Source: Auxenochlorella pyrenoidosa (Eukaryota; Chlorophyta; Trebouxiophyceae; Chlorellales; Chlorellaceae). Taken from it: a DNA stretch of 15,736 bases. The first letter of the stretch is position 1. The number at the start of each line of letters is the position of its first letter. A program made the translations under genes and the position numbers. The DNA lies in contig KQ482063.1 in the NCBI GenBank assembly GCA_001430745.1, positions 847,942 through 863,677 on the forward strand. The letters run 5' to 3'. The notes below the pieces were generated by a model. It made no database searches. It saw only the letters and a program-made list of their open reading frames with translations, and was not told the origin of the DNA. This document shows, piece after piece, positions 8,427-15,736 of this stretch.

Positions 8427-9784
8427 TGCCCTTGCCTGCAGGTCGAGGTTTTGAAGAGCAGCCTGGCTGTCAGACGTGTCATCAGGGGGGCCAGGTGCAG
8501 ACTGGCCACCAGTTGCCGCCGCCGGCATTTGAGAGCAAGCGGGACCGCCGGTCTGCAACCCGCACCGCTGGGGCTTGCTGTTGAACGGCCCTTGCGCCTC
8601 CTTGCCAGACTTTTCAGCAGGGATCGTCGACTCGTGCATCAACCGAGGGCTGCGGTTTGTCGCTGAGCCGTGCGCAGAGAGCGGCTAGAGCTTCCAGCGC
8701 AGCTCCCCCTCTCCGCCTGATTTTCAGCTCGCATCAGAGACAACACGAGCCAAACAATAGCACGTGGCGACGCGGGTTGTATTGCTGCCAGGATCATGTA
8801 TGATGCAACTTCCCTTCTCCTGCGAGTGCAGTGCATGCACAGCGTGGCCAGGCCAGCACAGGTGCGTCGGCCCCTCGGCACCATGGCCAGGGTGTACGAC
8901 GTGCCTTCTGCCGACAACCCGGTGGTGCGCACATGGCCTTTGGGGTGTGCCGCCACCAGCGCAGGCACCTCCTCAGCGAGAACCGCACAGTGCACCGAGC
9001 CAGCGCCGCCATGACTTGCCCCGGTCAACACGGCCTGCCGGGCCGGTGGATGTACTTGTAGCTATGCCTGCCATGCATGGCCTTACTCTTGCGGGAGCAC
9101 TCGCGGCCGCTGAAGCCTGTGAACATGGGCTGTCGGCGCCCCTGCGGTTGATGGCCAGCCACTTGTAGCTGCAACGCTGAATGGCACAGCTGCAGCCACA
9201 TATGGTGACAACCTTGCAGGCTTGCTGGTTAGGCACCGTTGCCAGTTTTCCTCAGCTCAAACCAAACAGCAATCGCTGGGCTGTTGAGGAGGGATCAGCA
9301 GGCACAGACGGCAGCACTGCGGCGGCTGAGGACCGAGGCTGCCTCAAGCAGGCAGGCAAGCGCAATGTGAGGCATGGGTTGACAGACGTAACACGCATGC
9401 CATGCCATTCCTGCTAAGGAGCACAACACAGTAAACTGTCGTGGCCCGAGCAGGGTTCTTCAGCAGGCTAGCGCTGGGCCTGCTGCCGGTGCACCCGCCG
9501 CAGCGGTGGCTCTGCGGTAGTGTTCTTATCGAATTCTTGCTCCAAAGTGTTCTGCGGCAAAGTAACATCCTCCGAGTGTCGCTGGCGCCACGAAAAGGTC
9601 CGGCTGCCGACACAACTTGCGCCTCAGCCGTCGCTGGCCTCTCTTCAGCCTGTCTAGCCGACTGGCCACAGGGCCTGTAAGCCTAATTTGGAACACTGCA
9701 AACGATCCATAGCCCGGGCGAGGTGATGGCCTCGCCGGCAGTCTGGAGCAGCTCTCTATAGCCGGCAGAAATAAACACAGAGAC
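8427..9784. other. Divergent intergenic region, no supported gene
   Basis: About 1.36 kb separates the start codons of the divergent receptor kinase and OTU genes, so both promoters should lie here. Open frames exist on both strands, for example - strand 9031-8639 and + strand 8796-9014. None matches a family I know and none has convincing paired splice sites. A TGTAA on + at 9676-9680 could mark the 3' end of an unrecognised transcript. Just before the OTU start there is a CTCTATAG sequence near 9753 that might serve as a TATA-like element. Confidence 0.5.
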
Positions 9785-12700
9785 ATGGGCAAGAAGCAGC
9801 AATCGACCAAGGGAAAGGCGGCCAAGGGGGCCAAGGCACCGCCACCGGGCGGCAAGGATGGCGGCAGCAGCGCAGATGAGCGACAGCAGCGAAAGGAGAA
9901 GAAGCAGCAGGTGCGTGGTTGCTCGCATAGGCTGACCATACATGCCTGCACGTGGTTGCTGCCGCCTGCTCGCCTCCAGACATGCGCACCTGCCCGCCTG
10001 CACCATGCTCCATATCCCCGGCCTGCCCCGCGCCGGCGCCTGTTCAACTCTACACAACTGTATGCCTGCAGCGCCGCCGCGGCCAGGCGCACCACTACGG
10101 CGGCGATGACCTGGAACGCGAGCTGGCGCCGCTGGGATTGCGGGTCAAGGCCATAGAGGCCGACGGCAACTGCTTCTTCCGCAGCCTGGCAGACCAGCTC
10201 GAGGTGCGGCGCAGGCTTGCCGGGTGGCCGAAGCATGCGCAGATGCCTGTTCTCGTTCATCCACATGGGGGCAAGGCTGCTGAATAGGGAGGGGCGAAGC
10301 CTGTCGGCTCTGGGCGTGGTCACTGGCACACAGTGCAGGGCTGCCGCTTGTGGCGTGGCGCCGCCTGCGTGTGCGCGTCGGGCAGCTGACGGGCACGGGG
10401 CATGGCGCAGCGCCCCGCTCCTGCCTGCCTGCCTGCGCCCGGCAACTGAACCCGGGCGGCCCTGTAAACCTAGCGTGCCGCCCCGCCCTCGCCGCTGCCG
10501 CGCTGCGCTGCGCGGCCCGGACCCTGCCCTTGCCCACCCTAGTCGCATTACCGCGTTGCTGCTGCCTGCTGCCTGCAGGGCGATGGCGGTGATCACATGG
10601 CGCTACGCTGCCGCGTCATGGACTTTATCCAGGACCGGGAGGAGGAGTACCGCTTCTTCATGTGAGCTCCTCCTCATGTGAGGGCGGCCCGCTCATGGCT
10701 CCCCCATGCAGCGCACCCGTCTCTCAAGCCGTGCCCTCTGGCCACCCGCAGCTTAGTGGCCCGGCATGGTAGCCTTTGGCAGACCCACTGGGCAGCTGGC
10801 AGCGCCCGCAGACTGCATTCTGGCCAGCCTGGATGGGCCCGTGTGTGCATCGGGCATGCCCTCTTCCTCCTCCCTTGCGGCCCTGTTTGCCTGGTACTGC
10901 CGGGCTGCAGCAGCAGGCCGGCAGAGCCTGCCGCGTGCCTGCCCCACAACACGGGTGCGGCCTCTGGTCCGCCCCTCGCCGCGCCCACCTCATGCTCCCC
11001 TCCCCACCTACACCCGCTCCGCACCTGCGCCGCATGCAGGGAGGACGATGAGCCCTTTGACTCGTATGTGCGGCGCATGAGGAAAGATGGCGCGTGGGCG
11101 GGGCACCTGGAGCTGCAGGCCACCTCCCTGCTGCTGCGGCGCAACCTCAGCGTGTACCAGGCAGGCCAGCCGGTGTGGCACATCCGCAACTTCCCAGAGG
11201 TGGGGCGGCAGGCTGCACGCCCACAACGGCAAGCCTGCCTGGGGGGCGGTGCTGCGAGGGCGCATAGCTGCTGCCCCCGAGGGCTGGCTCTTTTGGCGGC
11301 GGGCTGGGCTACCGGGCCAGCTGCGCATCTCAGAAGGGGGGGGGCGTGCCAGTCTCGCCGTGGTGAGCGGCGCTGCTGCCGGCAAGACACTGGCGGCTCA
11401 TCAGCCAGCTTGGGCATGGCATCTTGACACCTGGCTGTGCACACAGGGGCTTTATGATTGCCTGGCTGCCCCCGACTGCGTGCCTGTCTGCTCCCGACTG
11501 CGCGCCTGCCTGCTCCCACTGTTTGGGTGCCTGCAGGATGCGCCCACGCTACACCTGTCGTACCACGAAGGCGAGCCGCTGCTGTCCTGCCCTTGCCTGC
11601 CCTGGCGCTGCCAGCCCTTGCCTGCCCTGTCCCTGCCAGCACTCCGCACTGGTCTGCACACTGCGCTCCTGCCCGCTTGCCGTGCGCACACGGCCTGACC
11701 TGCCTGCCTTATGAGCAGGCTTGCACGCCTTGTTGCGCCTGCCGGTGTCTTCGGCAGGCCCCCCCTTCTACCCTTGTGGCGCCCAGTGCATCGCGCAGAG
11801 CCATGCGCCACCGCCTGACCCGCTGCCGGCGTGCCGTTCGACCACTTTCCCCACTCCCCTCGCCCTCTCCCCCATGCAGGCATGCACTACAACTCGGTCC
11901 GCAACGCCGACGACTATGGGAGCGGGCCGCCCGCCCCGATTCGGGTGCGCAGCGCGGCGGAGCTGGCGGCGGCGTCGCCCGCGGCGCTGGTGGCCGCCCA
12001 GCGCAGCTTTGGGGAGCGAGAGGTGGCGCGGGTGGTGGCGGGCACGGGCTGCGATGACCGACAGCGCGCAGCACGCGTGCTGGAGCAGTGCGGTGGCAGC
12101 GTGGACCAGGCCATAGAGCTGCTGATTGAACAGCTGGGTGAGGAGGAGGAGCAGCAGCAGCAGGAGCAGGAGCAGAAGCAGGAGCAGGATCAGGAGCAGG
12201 AGGGAGGTGCGGCACCAGCAGCTGCGATGCCAGAGGCGGCGGCAGCGCGAGATGCTGCGGCTGCAGGGCTGGGAGCGCAGGGCGCCGGGCAGGCGCAGCA
12301 GGCAGCCGGCGACAGCGGCGGGCCAGAGTGCCCGGTGGCTGCCCCAGCGGAGGAGCGGCGCCAGCAACAGGCAGCGGCCCCTGCCGCCGGCGTCGAGCAG
12401 CGGCTGCAGGATGGCAGGCAGGGGCCAGAGGGCTGGGGCAGAGTCAGGCTGGAGCTGGCGCTCGACCCAGATGACCCTGCAGGGGGAGCCAGGGTGGCGC
12501 TCTTTCCAGCTGGCCCGCAGCACGCACAGCAGGACCAGCAGGAACACAGCATGCAGCATGCGCAGCAGGCATGCAGCTGCCCAGGGGGAGCAGCGCCCAC
12601 GCGCGAGCAGGACGCGGGCGCGGCAGTGTGCGACGAGCAGCGCGGCAGCAGGGAGCGGCCTGGCCGAAAGGGCGCCCGGCTCAAGGCAAAGGCAGTGAGC

Positions 12701-12865
12701 CACCCGGGCAGGAACAAGCCCTGCCCCTGCGGCTCCAAGGTCAAGTTCAAGGACTGCTGCGCGCGCAAGGAGCGCAGGAAGGTCAGCGGCAGCCAGGGCG
12801 AGGCCGGCCATAATTTAGATGCCGCAGTGGCCGCAGCCGCGCAGCTGAAGGTGCTGCTGATTTGA
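9785..12865 (+). CDS. OTU-family deubiquitinase with UBA-like segment and SEC-C motif (OTUD3 / plant OTU7 type)
   Basis: Six exons: 9785-9910, 10072-10203, 10579-10661, 11040-11199, 11537-11570, 11880-12865. They total 1521 bases, 506 residues plus TGA, and all phases agree. The Lys-rich start MGKKQQSTKGK is followed by the OTU domain at about 55-186: catalytic motif EADGNCFFRSLADQLE with D73 and C76, EDDEPFDSYVRRM, GAWAGHLELQATSLL, and the catalytic His in GMHYNSVR (H181). These are the triad positions of OTU cysteine proteases, which cleave ubiquitin chains. Residues about 222-264 (FGEREVARVVAGTGC through AIELLIEQLG) resemble the UBA-like segment that follows the OTU domain in OTUD3. A disordered Gln/Glu/Ala-rich linker follows. 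Residues 457-472 are a SEC-C zinc motif (PCPCGSKVKFKDCC, Cys 460, 462, 471, 472). OTU plus SEC-C is the plant OTU7 arrangement. The protein looks intact and active. The start is the first ATG and the protein begins like its relatives. Confidence 0.9.
11471..11536. repeat. 22-base tandem repeat ending at a splice acceptor
   Basis: Two near-identical 22-base units lie at 11471-11492 and 11493-11514, differing at two positions. A diverged third unit at 11515-11536 ends exactly at the CTGCAG acceptor of the small OTU exon. All are inside the 11200-11536 intron. Confidence 0.7.
11571..11879 (+). other. GC-AG intron before the catalytic His of the OTU domain
   Basis: The 34-base exon 11537-11570 encodes DAPTLHLSYHE. 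Its only in-phase exit to the next exon is GAAG|GCGAGC, paired with the acceptor CCCATGCAG ending at 11879. Phase 1; the joined protein reads LSYHEGMHYNSVR, the conserved strand and His motif of OTUD3-type enzymes. There is no usable GT before the frame leaves this motif. Confidence 0.82.
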
Positions 12866-13099
12866 AGCTTCCATGCTTTGCTCCCCCTGCATCGTCCCTC
12901 ATTTCATGCCAGGTGTGCAATCCCTGGCACCGGAGGCTGGTTGAGACACAAGGACAGACGGGGGCACGCAGTGCATGGGCAAAGACAGGGCATGCAGCGT
13001 GGCGCCAGGTAGCGCAGGGCGGGGTTTCAAATTGTCCTCTTTCCCCGTCGCGCCCTTCCTCCGCCACTCTCCCTCACCCTCAAAAGCATCCCGAGCAAC
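12866..13099. other. Short intergenic region between tandem genes
   Basis: These 234 bases hold the 3' UTR of the OTU gene and the promoter of the next gene. I see no TGTAA; TGTGCAA near 12913 is the closest variant. The stretch before 13100 is C/T-rich. Confidence 0.5.
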
Positions 13100-14439
13100 A
13101 TGGAGAGCGGCCAGCACTGGAGCAGGCTCTCGAAAGCACCCCTCCCCTCTACCGCGGCGCTCCTGGAGGTCTTCCGCTCCGCGGAGGCCTATCTGAACCG
13201 TGGCAACATCGCTGGCTGCGTGCTGCAACTCGTGCGGGTCACGGCCGCCGCCGCAGAGGAGCCACTCAAGTTTGGAATGGGACACGGCGGTGAGTCCCGG
13301 TTCCCTGCTGCTCCCGGTAGCCTGTACTTCGCATCACTGGGGATCGCAGAACCCGGCATTCGAGTGTGGACCGCCGAGGGCTCCTATCCCGCCGGCTCCG
13401 TTGAATGCAGGGGCGGCTGCCGCTAGATGGGCGGCAGGCGGTGGCCCCACGGTCTGCGCCACTGCCACGGCTTTTCCCCAGGTGTGGTGGCGGCTGTTAT
13501 TTTGTTGACTCCAGTGCGAAAAATAAGCATGCACGCCAACTCGCGCTGCTGCAATGGTGCGCCTTCACGATGCGTCCTGCACCCAGCTCACCTGCGCAGT
13601 GGCCTGCCCCCTCCCTTTGCAGGTCCTGTTTGGGCAGTGGCTAGCTGTTCTGCAGCAGGTGGCGGCGCGCCTGCCGTACTGCGCGGAAAACTGGGAGACT
13701 GTTCTGTCAGGTGCGGGGCGGCAGTATGGCTGGGATCAGCGCGCGTCAGGGGTGCGCACAGTCGGCGCGCCCGGCCCCAGACTGGCAGGCCGTGCATGCT
13801 GGCTGTTCATGTTGCGCGCCACAGGGTGCGTTGAAGGCACAACACTTGAGTGCTGCCTGGAAGTCTGTCCCTGCACCTGACCTGGCGACGCGCCTCCCTC
13901 CCGCTTCTGCATCGCTCCCCGCAGCGATCAGCGAGGCGCAGAGCAAGTTTGAGGCGAGCGGCCTGGCCTGCGGCGACTGCAGCGCCCAAGTGGAGCAGCT
14001 GGTGGCTGCCCAGCTGGCTGCTTGCCATGCCCGTGAAGCGGGCCTTACCAGCGGCCTGCCAGGCGGAGATCCCCTGCGTGCGCAGCAGCAGCAGCAGCCG
14101 GGCACCAGCGGGCGCAGCAGGCGGCGCGCAGCGCTGGCGGCGCACGCTGCCTTTGCTGTCGCGGCGGCGGCGGACGAGGGCGTGGAGGAAGAGGAAGAGG
14201 CGGCGGGGGCGGGCACAGCACGGCGCAGGACTGCCCACCAGCAGCAGCAGCAGCAGGCTGGCAGCCCAGGGTCAGACCTGGAGAACATGGTGGGCCCAGC
14301 CAGCCAGCTGGCCGGCGGGCCTGCAGCAAGCGGCAAGCGGGTGGGCGGGCCTGGACCCCCGGGGTCGGCGGCGCAGCACAAGCTGGCGCTGCAGCCGACG
14401 CAGGCAGCAAGCGGCAGCAGCAAGCGGCAGCGGATGTGA
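13100..14439 (+). CDS. Unrecognised small protein, low-complexity C-terminal half
   Basis: I do not recognise this family. Supported exons are 13100-13289 (ATG, donor GGCG|GTGAGT, phase 1), 13623-13710 (phase 0 in, phase 1 out) and 13925-14439 (acceptor CTCCCCGCAG, TGA at 14437-14439). The first and second do not join in phase directly. Either a 32-base micro-exon at 13482-13513 (GVVAAVILLTP when spliced) lies between them, giving 274 residues, or the second exon starts earlier at 13600. The N-terminal half looks helical: ALLEVFRSAEAYLNRG, LFGQWLAVLQQVAARL, and AISEAQSKFEASGLACGDC, with CxxC. The C-terminal half is Ala/Gln/Gly-rich and disordered, with an acidic EEEEE block, RRR clusters and a terminal SKRQRM that could be a nuclear-localisation signal. 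That a gene is here is fairly sure from frame, splice sites and amino-acid pattern; the function is unknown. Confidence 0.6.
13482..13513 (+). other. Candidate 32-base micro-exon
   Basis: The acceptor CTTTTCCCCAG ends at 13481 and the donor CCA|GTGCGA is at 13513/13514. It takes phase 1 in and phase 0 out, exactly what the flanking exons need, and adds VVAAVILLTP after a split Gly. The alternative is an acceptor at 13599 with no micro-exon. Confidence 0.4.
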
Positions 14440-14656
14440 CGCTGCCTGATCCGCTTTGCCGCTGTGCGGGGTCAGCCACAATTTTTGGGAACCTAGGAGT
14501 CGGAAATACCTGGGCTGCATGGCCGAAACCTCTTCATTTATTCATGTACCACCAGGTGCAGAAACGCCGCAGCCCACAGGATGGCCGCCAACTCTGCCCC
14601 CCCTCTCCCTGGGTTTGCCCACCCCAGGCCTCCAGCTTTGGGTGTTGGGGCTCATG

Positions 14657-14661
14657 TTACA
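14657..14661 (-). terminator. TGTAA polyadenylation-type signal, - strand
   Basis: TTACA on + reads TGTAA on -. It is about 845 bases past the stop of the right-edge gene, a long but possible 3' UTR. Confidence 0.3.
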
Positions 14662-15008
14662 ATGAAAGTCTGACGCGCACAGGAAAACTGTTGGGGTGGC
14701 GGCGCTGTCAAGGGGGGAGGCGGGGGCCTGATAGCAGAGCGGGTGAAGGAGAACAAGGCAGGGCAAGGGTGGGGTGCTACAGGAAGTGCGGGGCTGCTGC
14801 AAGTCGGCTGCCGGGAGGGCGCCTACATCGCCCAGGGCGCCGCGCTGCCGGGACGGGGCGGCGCGGGCACACGCGGGCGGAAAACGGTGAGCGGCAATGC
14901 TGGTTGTACAAGTGAGTGGCGAGGCGGGGCGGCCCCTAGGAAAGAAGACTGCAATAAGGCTGGCGCATGATGATTCAGCTATTTGAGGGGGGGAAGCGAA
15001 GAGGCATT

Positions 15009-15037
15009 GCTGCCCGCCGCTGCCGGCGGCGGGCAGC
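15009..15037. repeat. 12-bp perfect GC-rich hairpin
   Basis: GCTGCCCGCCGC at 15009-15020 pairs perfectly with GCGGCGGGCAGC at 15026-15037 around a TGCCG loop. It lies ten bases before the TGTAA at 15047. Confidence 0.85.
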
Positions 15038-15046
15038 GAAGAAGGC

Positions 15047-15051
15047 TGTAA
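15047..15051 (+). terminator. TGTAA polyadenylation-type signal
   Basis: A TGTAA lies about 610 bases after the stop of the 13100-14439 gene, immediately downstream of a stable hairpin. It is the first TGTAA on the + strand after that stop. Confidence 0.35.
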
Positions 15052-15324
15052 GAGGCAGGGGGAGGGGAACGAAGTGGGGAGATGAGGGGCAGGGGAAGGC
15101 GGAAGGCGGGGGACTTCCGAACAGGAAAAAGGGGTGGGGGTACGTTTGTTCGGGTAAGGTGGGGCAAGGGCAAGCCATCATAGGGGAGGGGGGCGCGGCG
15201 CCCAGCGCCCGGCGGTCAAGCTGCCAGAAGGATCAATCATCCCGTCCCCGCTTGCGCCAGGCAAGCAGATCGTACAGAGCTACGGATGGGGCGCGAGGGC
15301 AGGCGCTGGGGGGAGGGGGCCCGA

Positions 15325-15348
15325 GGCCAGGCCGTTGCAGGCCTGGCC
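15325..15348. repeat. 9-bp perfect inverted repeat
   Basis: GGCCAGGCC at 15325-15333 pairs with GGCCTGGCC at 15340-15348 around a GTTGCA loop. It lies in the 3' region of the right-edge gene. Confidence 0.8.
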
Positions 15349-15474
15349 CCTGCATGCCACGGCAGGAGGGCGCGCTGCCTCGGCCCCATCCGCTAAAAGG
15401 TCACCAAGAAGGAAGTATAAACAGAGAGGCAAACAAACGCAGCGGAGTCAGGAAGGGGGCTGGGCTACGAACGA

Positions 15475-15493
15475 GGGGGGGGGGGGGGGGGGG
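15475..15493. repeat. Run of 19 G
   Basis: A 19-base homopolymer lies about ten bases past the stop of the right-edge gene. Its length may be unreliable in the assembly. Confidence 0.8.
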
Positions 15494-15503
15494 ACCCTGG
15501 CGC

Positions 15504-15708
15504 TCAGAAGCGCGGGCAGGACATCATGGGCGGCGCCTTGGCGGCGGCGGCCTGCTTCCAGGCGCCCTCGCCCAGCTTGCGCGCCACCTGGCGGCGCGAC
15601 GCTGTCCATGAAGCGCTCCCACTGCTCCTCCGACAGGTCGCGGAACACGGCCAGGGCGTACATGGAGGGGCCGCCCGCGGCGCGCGCCTCCACCAGCGGA
15701 GGGTAGTT
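15504..15708 (-). CDS. Last exon of an unrecognised gene, with apparent one-base frameshift
   Basis: This - strand exon starts at 15708 after a CCCCTTGCAG acceptor and a C-rich tract. The first frame reads NYPPLVEARAAGGPSMYALA then VFRDLSEEQWERFMDS, clearly protein-like. Near 15600 the convincing frame changes: SRRQVARKLGEGAWKQAAAA followed by KAPPMMSCPRF and a TGA at 15504-15506. Staying in the first frame gives a Gly/Arg/Pro-rich tail, partly coded by the poly-G run, that ends beyond it at 15448. One extra G on the - strand at about 15600 explains the change. No intron could fit in the gap. It may be an assembly error, a real mutation, or the true protein may use the first-frame tail. I do not recognise the family. 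Confidence 0.55.
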
Positions 15709-15736
15709 CTGCAAGGGGTGGGGGTGGTGGTGGTGG

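Larger units (their letters stand above)
14440..15503. other. Convergent 3' region, purine-rich on the + strand
   Basis: About 1.06 kb lies between the stop codons of two converging genes. It holds a + strand TGTAA at 15047-15051, a - strand TGTAA (TTACA on +) at 14657-14661, two strong inverted repeats and a very G/A-rich + strand from about 14970. If those signals are used, the two 3' UTRs overlap. I see no gene here; open frames across it are low-complexity. Confidence 0.5.

Noticed and set aside
8639..9031. Protein-like frame on the - strand (AEEVPALVAAHPKGHVRTTG)
   Set aside because: It is suggestive, but the + strand is equally open. I found no start, splice pairing or family match, so it is left unassigned.
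9526..10596. A 356-codon open frame on the - strand
   Set aside because: It is antisense to the first exons of the OTU gene and crosses their introns without a domain or splice logic.
10674..11642. A 322-codon open frame on the - strand
   Set aside because: It is antisense to the OTU exons at 11040-11199 and 11537-11570. The + strand encodes clear conserved motifs there.
11768..12811. A 347-codon open frame on the - strand
   Set aside because: It is a shadow of the last OTU exon, with poly-Leu from the CAG-rich coding repeat.
1..15736. CRISPR arrays, prokaryotic operons, defence systems, phage genes, rRNA, complete tRNA genes
   Set aside because: The introns and protein families are eukaryotic nuclear. 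The repeats seen are short tandem or simple-sequence tracts without a spacer pattern, and I saw no tRNA-like or rRNA-like stretch.

Overview
This window is nuclear DNA from a GC-rich, intron-dense eukaryote, most likely a trebouxiophyte (Chlorella-like) green alga. The reasons are many introns of about 110-380 bases bounded by (C/T)nGCAG acceptors and GTGAGC/GTGCG donors, TGTAA polyadenylation-type motifs, Ala/Gln/Gly low-complexity coding tracts, and plant/algal protein architectures. Assignment to this group is inference. Long open frames on both strands are mostly high-GC shadows, so genes were rebuilt by matching protein families and requiring splice phases to agree at each junction.

Layout. 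(1) 323-2307, + strand: 3' part of a bromodomain protein (BRWD/PHIP-like), with a long disordered acidic/basic tail. (2) 2628-8426, - strand: a 19-exon gene for an 882-residue single-pass receptor-like kinase. It has a signal peptide, an unrecognised Cys-containing ectodomain, two PAN/apple modules, a Pro-rich stalk, one transmembrane helix and a complete Raf-like (TKL) kinase domain. All 18 junctions agree in phase and the exons sum to 883 codons. (3) 8427-9784: about 1.36 kb between divergent genes, with no gene I can support. (4) 9785-12865, + strand: a six-exon OTU-family deubiquitinase (OTUD3 / plant OTU7 type) with a UBA-like segment and a C-terminal SEC-C zinc motif, 506 residues. (5) 13100-14439, + strand: an unrecognised small protein with three or four exons. 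(6) 15504-15708, - strand: last exon of an unrecognised gene that enters from the right edge and carries an apparent one-base frameshift near 15600.

Gene order is convergent (1/2), divergent (2/4), tandem (4/5) and convergent (5/6). There is no sign of an operon, CRISPR array, phage or mobile element, and the genes do not form an obvious pathway.

The most notable points are: a PAN-ectodomain receptor kinase in an alga; four inferred GC-AG introns among about 27, two at the same position in the two PAN modules; a 27-base micro-exon inside the kinase catalytic core; and phase-1 symmetric exons that look like shuffled extracellular modules.
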